Shown here piece after piece: positions 24,188-32,505 of a stretch of 50,387 nt of DNA. The notes under the pieces were generated by a model, which ran no database searches, was not told the origin of the DNA, and worked only from the letters and a program-made list of their open reading frames with translations. Within the stretch, counting starts at the first letter, position 1. Each line of letters opens with the position of its first letter. A program made the translations under genes and the position numbers. The stretch is from NCBI GenBank assembly GCA_905234365.1, contig CAJOHI010000012.1, positions 5,298 to 55,684 of the forward strand, written 5' to 3'. Origin of the DNA: an uncultured Selenomonadaceae bacterium (lineage in GTDB: Bacteria; Bacillota; Negativicutes; Selenomonadales; Selenomonadaceae).

Positions 24188-25999
24188 ATGATTATTATTT
24201 TTTCCGGCTATAATCAACGCGCAGTAATTTCATTCATTCGGACTCTGGAAAAAAATCAAATTGACTCATACAGCATTATTGCTGTAAATCATGATCCAAT
24301 TTTGCTTACAAAATATAGAAAAAAAGTTTCTTATGTTCGACAGATTAAGGCTCTTGATTCGGAAGAAATTTTTTTTGCTTTAAATAAAATAAAAAATTCT
24401 GTCACTAATCAAAAATTATTTATAGCGCCGTCTACAGAAGCACTAAACAGATTTTTGCTCCAAAATCGAACCCAATTTGAAAATGCAGGTTTTATAATTC
24501 CTTTGGTTGATGAAAATCTTTATGAAAAAATCTCTGATAAGAAGAAATTTTCTAAATTATGCCAAGCATATGGGATATTGACTCCAAAAGAAATCACTAA
24601 ATTTAAACCTTTTAAGCCTGTTGTTGCAAAACCAAATAAATATTTTTCTTCTGACGGCAAAATTTATAGTCCTCAATTTATTTTTACTGAAAGCGAATTT
24701 GATGATTTTTTAAAAATTCATGTAAAAGACGACTTTACTTATCAAGAATTTTTAAATGGCGGTGACAGCTTTTATTTATTGTTTTATTTTTCCAAAAAAG
24801 GAAATGTCTATTCTTTCTCTCAAAAAAATTTGTCGCAGCAAAGTGCTGGTAAGTCCATAATTGCAGCAATTTCTGCTTCATATCATAAAAATAGCGGTAT
24901 TGTCAATCCGTATATAAATTTATTTAAGCAAGAAAAATTTTTTGGCTTAGTTATGGTTGAAATTCGTCATTACAATAATAATTACTATATGATAGAAGCT
25001 AATCCGCGATTTTGGGGACCATCGCAATTATTTTGTGATGCTGAGTATAATTTTTTTGAATTTATGTTGAAAGATTATGAGTTAATTGAAAAATGTTCCG
25101 AAAAGGTCAAAAATTCAGTGTATTACTGGCAAGGTGGCGATGGAATTAAAACCGTTTGGCATGAAGCCGGATTGAACTTTTTTGAAAACAATAAGGAAAA
25201 ATTTTTGGAATCTGAAATATATAAAAGAGAGGATACAATGGATATTTACAAATTAGAAAAATTACAGCGGCTCTATTCATCAACGAGTAAACATTCAAAT
25301 TATCAAGTTTTGCCTAAAAAATTGGAGAGTCTTATTGATTCATCTAATTTAAAAATAAAATCTCGATATGAAATTGAGCGTATGAATTATATAAAAAAAT
25401 ATGTAAATTTTGATGGTTTAAATGTTTTAGATATTGGAGGCAATACTGGCTTTTTTACTTTTGAATGTTTGGATTGTTCAGCAAATCATGTTAATTACTT
25501 TGAAGGCAACAAAACTCATGCCGAATTTGTAAGTATTGCAGCAGAATTGTTAAATTTAAAGGATAAAATTACCGTATCACCGCAATATTATTTATTCGAC
25601 AAAAAGATAAATTGCGATATAATATTTAATTTAAATGTTGTGCATCACTTGGGCGATGATTTTTATAAATGCAAAGCTAAATCAGATGCCAAAGAAAAAA
25701 TGCTGGATTGTTTAAATTCATTATCCGATAGCGCAAATATAATGATTTTCCAAATGGGATTTAATTGGAAAGGCGATCCTAATTGTTGTCTATTTGATCG
25801 AGGATTAAAAAAAGAAGTTATTGATTTTATAACTTGCGGCACAAAAAAATATTGGAAGATCATTTCGATTGGCATAGCCGAAAAAATTAATGATTCTGTA
25901 GTTTATGAAGACCTTAACGAAAAAAATATTCAAAGACAAGATGAATTAGGTGAATTTTTAAATAGGCCTTTATTCATAATGGAATCTATAAATCATTGA
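24188..25999 (+). CDS. Fused ATP-grasp ligase and SAM methyltransferase
   Basis: A 603-residue two-domain protein. Residues 1-~330 resemble ATP-grasp enzymes of the carbamoyl-phosphate-synthase/PylC-like type: a pre-ATP-grasp Rossmann start, 'KPVVAKPNKYFSSDGK' in the nucleotide lysine region and 'YYMIEANPRFWGPSQL', whose Glu and Asn bind magnesium. Residues ~351-603 are a class I methyltransferase with motif I 'VLDIGGNTGFFTF' (~residue 413) and 'FNLNVVHHLGDD'. Together with the aminotransferase upstream, the protein could acylate an amino sugar with a carboxylate and methylate the product; this is inference. A ribosome site and ATG exist inside the gene exactly at the domain boundary. Confidence 0.82.
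   Translation: MIIIFSGYNQRAVISFIRTLEKNQIDSYSIIAVNHDPILLTKYRKKVSYVRQIKALDSEEIFFALNKIKNSVTNQKLFIAPSTEALNRFLLQNRTQFENAGFIIPLVDENLYEKISDKKKFSKLCQAYGILTPKEITKFKPFKPVVAKPNKYFSSDGKIYSPQFIFTESEFDDFLKIHVKDDFTYQEFLNGGDSFYLLFYFSKKGNVYSFSQKNLSQQSAGKSIIAAISASYHKNSGIVNPYINLFKQEKFFGLVMVEIRHYNNNYYMIEANPRFWGPSQLFCDAEYNFFEFMLKDYELIEKCSEKVKNSVYYWQGGDGIKTVWHEAGLNFFENNKEKFLESEIYKREDTMDIYKLEKLQRLYSSTSKHSNYQVLPKKLESLIDSSNLKIKSRYEIERMNYIKKYVNFDGLNVLDIGGNTGFFTFECLDCSANHVNYFEGNKTHAEFVSIAAELLNLKDKITVSPQYYLFDKKINCDIIFNLNVVHHLGDDFYKCKAKSDAKEKMLDCLNSLSDSANIMIFQMGFNWKGDPNCCLFDRGLKKEVIDFITCGTKKYWKIISIGIAEKINDSVVYEDLNEKNIQRQDELGEFLNRPLFIMESINH
25226..25240 (+). promoter_or_regulatory. Possible internal ribosome site and start for the methyltransferase half
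   Basis: AGAGAGG, 5 bases and then ATG at 25238, in frame, codon 351, exactly between the ATP-grasp and methyltransferase domains. It could give a separate ~253-residue methyltransferase or be a relic of two genes that fused. Confidence 0.45.
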
Positions 26000-26058
26000 A
26001 TTTATAGTAAACCTGTCAACTTTAACCAAGAAAGAGTCAAACGAAAGGTTAAAACAGA

Positions 26059-26646
26059 ATGAATGAAAGACTTGAAAGGCAATTAAAATTTGCACTTGAA
26101 ATTGATAAGGCTAAAAATATCTTTCGGCAAACGCATTTGTCAGAACACGGTAGAAATGAAAATGACGCCGAACATTCCTGGCATATGGCGATAATGGCTT
26201 GGCTTTTGAAAGAATACTCAAATGACGAAATTGATATATCAAAGGTTATTCTGATGTGTTTGATTCACGATCTCGTTGAAATATATGCAGGCGACACTTA
26301 TGCTTATGACACTGAAAATTTAAAAACGCAACAATCAAGAGAAAATGAGGCAAAAGAAAAATTATTTTCAATATTGCCGGAAGATCAAAAGGCAAAATTA
26401 ATTGCATTGTTTGACGAGTTTGAAGCATATCAAACAGCGGATTCAAAATTTGCTCATGCTATGGATAATCTGCAACCGCTCATACTTAATGATAGCAATG
26501 ACGGCGGTGATTGGCGTGAACATCAAGTTACAGAGCAACAAATTTATAATCGACAGAAAAAAACTGCACTTGGTTCCAAAAAACTCTTTGAGGTGGCAAA
26601 TAAAATTATCATCAACAATATAAATAAAGGCAATATCAAAAAGTAG
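26059..26646 (+). CDS. HD-domain nucleotidase/phosphohydrolase (YfbR-like)
   Basis: A 195-residue HD-superfamily protein. The metal ligands appear as His in 'ENDAEHSWHMA', the His-Asp pair in 'MCLIHDLVEIYAGD' and a distal Asp in 'AHAMDNLQPLI'. This arrangement resembles the HD_3/YfbR group, which removes phosphate from deoxynucleoside monophosphates. The exact substrate is uncertain. The ribosome site is weak (GAAAGG). It is followed 43 bases later by the ter genes and may be transcribed with them. Confidence 0.88.
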   Translation: MNERLERQLKFALEIDKAKNIFRQTHLSEHGRNENDAEHSWHMAIMAWLLKEYSNDEIDISKVILMCLIHDLVEIYAGDTYAYDTENLKTQQSRENEAKEKLFSILPEDQKAKLIALFDEFEAYQTADSKFAHAMDNLQPLILNDSNDGGDWREHQVTEQQIYNRQKKTALGSKKLFEVANKIIINNINKGNIKK

Positions 26647-26689
26647 TGTTCAAAAATTTTATTTAATGTTGAGCGAGGTGATTAAACAT

Positions 26690-28042
26690 ATGGCAAATGA
26701 GTTGCAAAGAGGTCAAAAAGCCGATATTACAAAAAATAATCCTGCGTTAAAAAAATTAAACATTGCGCTTAACTGGCAGGCAGATTCTTCCATTGAGCTT
26801 GATACGTCGGCTTTTCTTCTCGGCGATAATGGCAAAGTCGCTGACGAATCTGATTTTGTATTTTACAGCAATCCTGCTCATTCCTCTCAAAGCGTTCGAC
26901 TTGCAAATAATCAACTGGAGATTGATTTATTAAAGGTGCCTTCTAATGTCAATAAAATCGCAATTACTCTGACGATTTACAGTAGGCACAATTTCAGTCA
27001 AGTTAAAAATGCTGTCATTAACGTTAATGATTTAATAACCTTCAAATTTGGCGAAAATCTTTCGAGTGAAACGGCGATTGTTGTAGCTGAAATTTACAGA
27101 TACAAAGGTGAATGGAAATTTAACGCCGTCGGTGCAGGTTTTAATGGCGGACTTGCGGCGCTTTGCAAAAATTTCGGTGTCGATGTCAGTGATGATACTT
27201 CAGCACCGCCGCCGACTGTATCACAACCTAAGCCTCAACCTGCTGCACCGCCACAGTCGACGACGCCGGTTCAAAGTTCAGCAACTTCAACACCATCAAC
27301 TGAAAACATACGCAAGCCAATGCGATTGGATCCGCCAAGTGCGCCGACTAACAGGCAGTCGATATCGTCTTCAATGCCGCCACCTTCAACGTCATCAACT
27401 TCTGACACATCTAAAAGAGTCGATCTCAAAAAAGTCGAACTCAAGAAAGGCGAAAAGGTCAGTTTAGTTAAAACCGGTGCCACCTTAGGCGAAATTGTTA
27501 TAAATCTTAATTGGACACAGCCTCAAAAAATGAGACAATCAGGTGGCTTTTTAAGCAGAATTTTCGGCGGCTCTCAAAGTGATAAAATTGATTTAGACCT
27601 TGCCTGTCTCTATGAACTTCAAGACGGCAATAAAGGCGTTGTCCAGGCACTTGGTAAGTGTTTCGGCTCTCTTGAAAAACCGCCATATATTGCTCTTGAC
27701 GGCGACGACAGAACCGGTGCAAAGACTACAGGCGAAACGATTCGCGTCAACGGCAAGTATGTAGACAAAATAAAGCGAATTTTAGTTTTTACTTTCATTT
27801 ACGAAGGCGTTGCTAATTGGCAGCAAGCTGACGGCGTTGTAACGGTTAAATGTCCTGGCAGTCCTGATATAATCGTTAAAATGGACGAATACGGCTCCGA
27901 TTTACCAAATTGCGGCATAGCGCTGTTGGAAAATCAAGGCGGCACTTTTAGCGTTGAAAAGATAGTTAAATTTTATCAGTCGACACGATATTTAGATCAG
28001 GACTTTAACTGGGGACTTCGCTGGACAAGCGGCAGAAAATGA
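26690..28042 (+). CDS. terA: TerA-like protein (TerD domain, Pro/Ser/Thr linker, TerA C-domain)
   Basis: The start at 26690 has GAGGTG 9 bases upstream; a longer frame begins 24 bases earlier inside that region. The 450-residue protein has an N-terminal TerD-type calcium-binding beta-sandwich ('DTSAFLLGDNGKV', 'KFNAVGAGFNGGLAALCKNF'). A ~75-residue linker of Pro, Ser, Thr and Gln follows, then a C-terminal region matching tellurium-resistance TerA ('LDLACLYELQDGNKG', 'IALDGDDRTGA', 'FTFIYEGVANWQ'). Ter proteins form membrane-associated stress complexes linked to tellurite, phage and colicin resistance. It is immediately upstream of terD. No terB, terC or terZ is in the window. Confidence 0.88.
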   Translation: MANELQRGQKADITKNNPALKKLNIALNWQADSSIELDTSAFLLGDNGKVADESDFVFYSNPAHSSQSVRLANNQLEIDLLKVPSNVNKIAITLTIYSRHNFSQVKNAVINVNDLITFKFGENLSSETAIVVAEIYRYKGEWKFNAVGAGFNGGLAALCKNFGVDVSDDTSAPPPTVSQPKPQPAAPPQSTTPVQSSATSTPSTENIRKPMRLDPPSAPTNRQSISSSMPPPSTSSTSDTSKRVDLKKVELKKGEKVSLVKTGATLGEIVINLNWTQPQKMRQSGGFLSRIFGGSQSDKIDLDLACLYELQDGNKGVVQALGKCFGSLEKPPYIALDGDDRTGAKTTGETIRVNGKYVDKIKRILVFTFIYEGVANWQQADGVVTVKCPGSPDIIVKMDEYGSDLPNCGIALLENQGGTFSVEKIVKFYQSTRYLDQDFNWGLRWTSGRK

Positions 28043-28064
28043 TTATATTTAGGAGGGTTTTATC

Positions 28065-28646
28065 ATGGCAGCAGTATCATTGAAGAAGGGCGCAAAAGTC
28101 GATTTGACCAAAGGTCGTCCAAACTTAAAAAAAGTTCTTGTCGGATTGGGTTGGGATATTAACAAATATGACGGCGGTAAGGCTTTTGACCTTGATGCCG
28201 CAGCTTTCATGCTCGGTGCTAACGGCAAAGTTACTGACAATTTGGATTTTGTCTTTTTTAACAACCTTAAGGATCCATCCGGCGCAGTACAGCATATGGG
28301 CGACAACTTAACAGGTGAAGGCGAAGGCGACGACGAAGTAATTAAAATCGACCTTTCAAAAATTCCGGCTAAAATTGAAAAGATTGACTTCACCGTTACA
28401 ATTTATGAAGCAGTTGAACGCCGTCAAAATTTCGGACAAATTGAGAATGCTTATATTCGCATTGTTGACGATGAAACCGGTGAAGAACTCATTCGTTATG
28501 ATCTTGGCGAAGATTTTTCCGTTGAGACGGCAGTTGTCGTTGGTGAAATTTATCGCCGCAACAACGAATGGAAATTTAATGCAATCGGTTCCGGCTGGCA
28601 GGAAGGTTTTGCTGCTCTTGTCAGAAATTACGGCGTAGACGTATAG
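28065..28646 (+). CDS. terD: TerD-family calcium-binding stress protein
   Basis: A 193-residue single-domain TerD protein. It begins '[15 protein letters not shown]' and carries the calcium-site motifs '[10 protein letters not shown]' and '[13 protein letters not shown]', then 'TVTIYEA' and the C-terminal '[20 protein letters not shown]'. The family (TerD/TerE/TerZ, also the plasmid-borne tellurite operon) is thought to act in calcium-dependent envelope stress signalling. AGGAGG precedes the ATG. It lies 22 bases after terA, so the two are surely co-transcribed. Confidence 0.95.
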   Translation: MAAVSLKKGAKVDLTKGRPNLKKVLVGLGWDINKYDGGKAFDLDAAAFMLGANGKVTDNLDFVFFNNLKDPSGAVQHMGDNLTGEGEGDDEVIKIDLSKIPAKIEKIDFTVTIYEAVERRQNFGQIENAYIRIVDDETGEELIRYDLGEDFSVETAVVVGEIYRRNNEWKFNAIGSGWQEGFAALVRNYGVDV

Positions 28647-28680
28647 TTAAAGTAATTTTGCATTATAGATTAGAAAAGTC

Positions 28681-28709
28681 TTGACTTTATGCAGATATTC
28701 TGTTATATT
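28681..28709 (+). promoter_or_regulatory. Promoter of the YjfB-like gene
   Basis: TTGACT, a 17-base spacer and TATATT, 42 bases before the ATG at 28752. It is close to the sigma-A consensus. Confidence 0.7.
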
Positions 28710-28751
28710 CTTTAAGGCTTTGATATGGCGCTATTTTTCGGAGGTAATTTT

Positions 28752-28928
28752 ATGGACATGAGTATTGCAGCAATGTCAGTTGACATTCATCAGGCAAAAG
28801 TTTGGCAAGATATTGGTATCGCTATGCTCGACAAAGCCATTGAAGCTGATACTGATATGATTGAAGAAGCCATAGAAATTGGCAACTTTGATCCTAATTT
28901 GGGTCATAATATTGATATTTCCATTTAA
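28752..28928 (+). CDS. YjfB-family putative motility protein
   Basis: The ATG at 28752 has CGGAGG upstream and gives 58 residues, the normal YjfB size; the longer frame has no ribosome site. The family pattern is clear: a short start 'MSIAAMSVDIHQAKV', then 'DIGIAMLDKAIE' and a variable tail. YjfB-type proteins are found near flagellar or chemotaxis genes in Firmicutes, but their function is not established. It has its own promoter. Confidence 0.75.
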   Translation: MDMSIAAMSVDIHQAKVWQDIGIAMLDKAIEADTDMIEEAIEIGNFDPNLGHNIDISI

Positions 28929-28943
28929 CCTAAAAATAATATG

Positions 28944-28958
28944 TGGAACGTTGTTCCA
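28944..28958 (+). repeat. Palindrome upstream of the HU gene
   Basis: A perfect TGGAAC-GTT-GTTCCA palindrome, 30 bases before the hup ATG and upstream of its GGAGG. It could be an operator or an mRNA hairpin. Confidence 0.5.
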
Positions 28959-28988
28959 AATTCTAAACTAAATTGGAGGTAATTTTTA

Positions 28989-29267
28989 ATGACTAAAACT
29001 GAATTAGCGGCAAACGTCGCAGAAAGAGCCGGTCTTACAAAGAAAGATGCTGACAAGGTATTAAATGCTGTATTTGAAAGCATTAAGAGTGCTCTTGTTG
29101 AGGGTGACAAAGTTCAAATCATCGGTTTTGGTACTTTCGAGATCAGAGAGCGTGCAGCTCGTAAAGGCCGTAACCCACAAAATGGTGCTGAAATTAACAT
29201 TCCTGCATCAAAACTTCCATCATTTAAAGCAGGCAAGGCCCTTAAAGAATCTGTAAATCCGAAATAA
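28989..29267 (+). CDS. hup: DNA-binding protein HU
   Basis: A classical 92-residue HU: '[21 protein letters not shown]', the dimer core '[25 protein letters not shown]' with the beta-arm Pro, and '[20 protein letters not shown]'. It bends and compacts DNA as a homodimer. GGAGG precedes the ATG. A terminator-like stem follows at 29298-29328. Confidence 0.98.
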   Translation: MTKTELAANVAERAGLTKKDADKVLNAVFESIKSALVEGDKVQIIGFGTFEIRERAARKGRNPQNGAEINIPASKLPSFKAGKALKESVNPK

Positions 29268-29297
29268 TTAAATCTGATAAATCAACTAAAAAAATTA

Positions 29298-29328
29298 AAT
29301 CGCCGACATTTAAGCCGACGATTTTTTT
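29298..29328 (+). terminator. Imperfect terminator between convergent hup and the Asp23-like gene
   Basis: AATCG...CGATT arms with an imperfect inner stem (two mismatches), followed by TTTTT on this strand and preceded by an A run, so it may serve both convergent genes. Confidence 0.5.
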
Positions 29329-29341
29329 ATTGATAATTTTT

Positions 29342-30190
29342 CTAATATGTTGCCTGCTGCTGCTCAACATAGAGAGCGCGAACGGCGATATTAATTGATT
29401 GAACGATTAAACCCGTTGAAAATTCAATGACTTCGCGTACTTTATTTTGCGTTTGCGATATGAGCGTAGGAATGTGACTTCCATAACTTAAAATCACTTC
29501 GCAAGAAATTGACAATCCGTAATTTTCATCGCCTTGTAAGACATGCTTAATATTAACATTTTTGATTTTTTTGACCGACTCTTTTGCTTTAAGAGTCTTT
29601 TCAACGATTGAACGAATCACTAGATCATCAATAACTAACTTTCCGTAATAACTGAATATAGGACGGACTATAGATTTCTCGCCGAGTTTGCGCCGTCTGA
29701 CTCTTGAATGTTTAAAAAGTGACTGCAGCGGATCAATCAGAAAGCCGGAAAAGTGCGGTTTAAGTTCAATCGTCGGTACAGGTATAATATGTTTGCCTTC
29801 TTTGAGCCGGTGAAATTGTGCTTCTGCCATTTCAGATTTACTTGCGATATCTTCGATATGAATGATTAATTGGATCGACGGCAATTCAAGTGTTCTGGCA
29901 ATTTTATGCACCATATTTTCGGAAGTACCTATTATTAAAATTCTATGCGGTTTGACCTCATTGATAGCCTTGCGTACTTCTTCAGCATGACCCGGAAGAA
30001 TAAAAATTGCACGACGAACCGCCATAATTTTACTTTTTTCCGTCTTAGCAGAAGCGCCTGCAATAATTTTTCCGTTTTGAATCAAGATGCCGTCATCAAT
30101 GATAGCGTCCGCGTTGTGCTCCTTAGCGACTTTTAAAGCACGATGACTTTTACCAGTGCCACTTGAGCCTACTAAAGCAATAACGTCCAT
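29342..30190 (-). CDS. P-loop protein with C-terminal Asp23/Gls24-like domain
   Basis: A 282-residue protein. It opens with a Walker A GSSGTGKS at residues ~8-15, followed by a nucleotide-kinase-like region (to ~130; 'DAIIDDGILI', 'ILIIGTSENMVHK'). The last ~110 residues look like an Asp23/Gls24 envelope-stress domain ('YGKLVIDDLVIRSIVEKTL', 'GLSISCEVILSYGSHIP', 'VREVIEFSTGLIVQSINIAV'). I know this architecture as a conserved uncharacterised protein of anaerobic Firmicutes; its function is unknown. The first ATG is used. It is convergent with hup and is likely a single-gene transcript. Confidence 0.8.
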   Translation of the reverse strand: MDVIALVGSSGTGKSHRALKVAKEHNADAIIDDGILIQNGKIIAGASAKTEKSKIMAVRRAIFILPGHAEEVRKAINEVKPHRILIIGTSENMVHKIARTLELPSIQLIIHIEDIASKSEMAEAQFHRLKEGKHIIPVPTIELKPHFSGFLIDPLQSLFKHSRVRRRKLGEKSIVRPIFSYYGKLVIDDLVIRSIVEKTLKAKESVKKIKNVNIKHVLQGDENYGLSISCEVILSYGSHIPTLISQTQNKVREVIEFSTGLIVQSINIAVRALYVEQQQATY

Positions 30191-30295
30191 AGTTAAAAAT
30201 TTGCTCCTAACGTCAAAAAGTTTTCAAAAAATTTTTTTAATTATTATACATTAAGCAACACAATTTGTCCACGTTTTTTTCAGCTTTTTAAAGAC

Positions 30296-31123
30296 TTAGT
30301 TTGCCAGTCTATAAAACTTCTCCGCAAACTCATCTTCGATAGTAAATTCCCCTAGCTCCTTAACATAACGTGAAGCAGTACCATGAAAATCAGAGCCACC
30401 GGTTATCAAGAAATTATGCCTTTGAGCAATTTCCGTATAACGTGCAACATCTTCAGCGGTATGCAAAGGATAAAAGACTTCTAATGCGTCAATGTTGTAA
30501 TTATTGCAAATTTCTTCAACCAAATTTTCATCGTTAATTAATTTTGGGTGAGCAAGTGCAACTATTCCGCCGGCTTTATGAACTAAGTTAATGATTTCCT
30601 CGATTTCCAAAAGGTAACGCGGAACATATGCCGGTTGTCCTTTTTGCAACATGTTTTCAAAGGCTTCGCGAACGGTTTTAAAGCAACCATTTTTCACTAA
30701 TGCGCGTGCAATATGAGAACGACCTATGGATTTACTGGTACCGGCAACTTTTAAAACGTCTGTCTCACGAATTTGCAAGCCATTGGATTGAAGTTTTTGC
30801 ATTATTTCGCTAAACCTAATCCAGCGCGCTTCAATTACATCGTTGAGTTTGTCCTGTAAATTGCCGTTATAAATGTCAATATTATATCCGACTAGATGAA
30901 CGTCGTGATCTGGATTGTTAGCGCTAAATTCAATACCGGGAATAATTTTTATACCTTTATTTGGATACAAGTCGTTTTCATACAGGTGACAAATTCCGTC
31001 AACCGTATCATGATCTGTAATGGAAAGGTAATGTAAACCAAGTTTTTTAGCTGCAGAAATGAGTTCTTCTGGTGAAAAGCTGCCGTCTGAAAAATTGGTA
31101 TGTGTATGCAAATCACTAGCCAT
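30296..31123 (-). CDS. PHP-domain phosphoesterase (RNase AM / YciV-like)
   Basis: The ATG at 31123 has GGAGA five bases upstream; the frame extends 12 bases further. The 275-residue protein shows the PHP metal motifs 'DLHTHTNFSDG', 'ITDHDTVDG', 'IPGIEFSA', 'HPKLI' and 'SDFHG'. The group includes E. coli RNase AM (5'-3' oligoribonuclease) and 3',5'-nucleotide bisphosphate phosphatases. The precise substrate is uncertain. It is the last gene of a minus-strand series, separated from spoVS by a strong inverted repeat. Confidence 0.9.
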   Translation of the reverse strand: MASDLHTHTNFSDGSFSPEELISAAKKLGLHYLSITDHDTVDGICHLYENDLYPNKGIKIIPGIEFSANNPDHDVHLVGYNIDIYNGNLQDKLNDVIEARWIRFSEIMQKLQSNGLQIRETDVLKVAGTSKSIGRSHIARALVKNGCFKTVREAFENMLQKGQPAYVPRYLLEIEEIINLVHKAGGIVALAHPKLINDENLVEEICNNYNIDALEVFYPLHTAEDVARYTEIAQRHNFLITGGSDFHGTASRYVKELGEFTIEDEFAEKFYRLAN

Positions 31124-31187
31124 AAGTATCTCCATTAATGACTAAATCAATAAATTAAGGGTAAAATTAGTCATTCTCAAAAGAAGT

Positions 31188-31235
31188 AATGCGTAATGCG
31201 TCGAAAGAAAAAATCGAAAAAAAGCATTACGCATT
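31188..31235 (-). repeat. Perfect 12-bp inverted repeat downstream of spoVS
   Basis: AATGCGTAATGC at 31188-31199 pairs exactly with 31224-31235 around a 24-base A-rich (T-rich on the minus strand) loop. It begins 12 bases past the spoVS stop. Possible terminator or mobile palindrome remnant. Confidence 0.6.
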
Positions 31236-31247
31236 GTGTATAAATTT

Positions 31248-31508
31248 TCAACGAGGTTCAACAATAAGTTTGATAGCAGTACGCTCGCTACCGTCAATTT
31301 CGATATCCGTGAAAGCTGGAATACAAATTAGATCCACGCCATGCGGTGCAACAAAGCCACGTGCAATAGCAACCGCTTTGACCGCTTGGTTCAGCGCACC
31401 AGCACCGATCGCCTGCATTTCAGCGCTACCGCTCTCACGAATTACTCCGGCAAGTGCTCCGGCGACGGAATTAGGATTGGATTTTGCTGATACCTTTAAA
31501 ATTTCCAT
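31248..31508 (-). CDS. spoVS: Stage V sporulation protein S (SpoVS)
   Basis: An 86-residue Alba-like protein that is nearly canonical throughout ('MEILKVSAKSNPNSVAGALA', 'AIGAGALNQAVKAVAIARG', 'DIEIDGSERTAIKLIVEPR'). In Bacillus it affects septation and spore coat assembly, but it is also conserved in many non-sporulating anaerobes, so it does not prove sporulation. GGAGGAA precedes the ATG. It sits between ymdB and the PHP gene, with a terminator upstream, so it probably has its own promoter. Confidence 0.97.
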   Translation of the reverse strand: MEILKVSAKSNPNSVAGALAGVIRESGSAEMQAIGAGALNQAVKAVAIARGFVAPHGVDLICIPAFTDIEIDGSERTAIKLIVEPR

Positions 31509-31666
31509 GATCCGTTCCTCCTCTCTTGTTGCATTTAAAACGATTGCTAATTCTCCGGTTGCTGCGGCTTTTTCTACGTCTAAGTTATTCTGTTGTTTAG
31601 ATATTCTCTAAATTAATTTTAAATCCTGCATAAATTTTCTAATTTGTCATAATTTTTCTAATCTAC

Positions 31667-31694
31667 AAAAAATCCCACTAATTCCTTAGTGAGA
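31667..31694 (-). terminator. Terminator of the rny-ymdB transcript
   Basis: On the minus strand TCTCACTAA / TTAGTGGGA (one mismatch, 4-base loop) is followed by a T7 run, 17 bases beyond the ymdB stop. Confidence 0.88.
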
Positions 31695-31710
31695 CATTTA
31701 TTTGTTTCTA

Positions 31711-32490
31711 TTAATCAACTTGCTGATAAATTCTTTCGATATTTACAGCCTTATTAGTCTTATCGTCAATATCAATAATGGCTCCGCAATATATACAGGA
31801 ACCTTCGGCAACTTCAAATCTGCTCGGCAGCGTGGTCAAAAAGTGATTGATTATTATTTCAGTGCGAACACCTAAAACAGAATCATAAACACCGACCATG
31901 CCGAGATCAGTTATATAAGCAGTGCCTTGTGGTAACAGTCGTGAGTCAGCGGTTTGTACATGAGTATGAGTTCCAAAAATGGCTGTAACTTCACCGTCAA
32001 GATAAAAACCCATTGCCATTTTTTCTGAAGTAGTTTCTGCGTGGAAGTCCAAAAGTATAATATCACAATTTTTTTTAAGTTCCTTGACAACTTCTGCGGC
32101 TTTGGTAAAAGGCGAATCAATCAGCGGCATAAAAGTTCGACCGGAAAGATTCATCACGCCGATATTTTTTGCACGATGAGGATATATGCAGTAACCTTTT
32201 CCAGGCGTATCGTCAGGATAATTTGCCGGACGAATTAAAAATGGTTCGTCGTCAATGATTTTCAAGATGTCCTTATTATCCCAAATGTGATTGCCACTTG
32301 TTATGATGTCAGCGCCGCCGGTAAGCAGTTCCGTAAAAGTATTGTAAGTCAGTCCTTTGCCATGCGCGGCATTTTCACCATTGACAATGACAACATCAAT
32401 ATTTTTTTCGGCTTTTAACTTTGGAGTATAATTGCAAAATGCCTTTCTACCACTGCGACCGACAACATCGCCAACTGCCAATATACGCAA
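31711..32490 (-). CDS. ymdB: YmdB-type metallophosphoesterase / cyclic-AMP phosphodiesterase
   Basis: The TTG at 32490 gives MRILAVGDVVG, the standard start, with GGAG 7-8 bases upstream; a longer frame from a GTG is crowded against that site. The 259-residue protein has the metal-binding motifs 'GDVVGRSG', 'NGENAAHGKG', 'SGNHIWD', 'DFHAETTSEKMA' and 'GTHTHVQTAD'. YmdB (TIGR00282) in Bacillus hydrolyses 2',3'-cyclic nucleotides and influences biofilm and motility bistability, and its gene is near rny there too. Here a 174-residue unknown gene lies between the two. Confidence 0.95.
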   Translation of the reverse strand: MRILAVGDVVGRSGRKAFCNYTPKLKAEKNIDVVIVNGENAAHGKGLTYNTFTELLTGGADIITSGNHIWDNKDILKIIDDEPFLIRPANYPDDTPGKGYCIYPHRAKNIGVMNLSGRTFMPLIDSPFTKAAEVVKELKKNCDIILLDFHAETTSEKMAMGFYLDGEVTAIFGTHTHVQTADSRLLPQGTAYITDLGMVGVYDSVLGVRTEIIINHFLTTLPSRFEVAEGSCIYCGAIIDIDDKTNKAVNIERIYQQVD

Positions 32491-32505
32491 AAAACCCACT
32501 CCGTC

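Noticed and set aside
31189-31611. 140-codon plus-strand frame opposite spoVS
   Set aside because: It lies over spoVS and the inverted repeat; the peptide is low-complexity and the real gene is on the minus strand.
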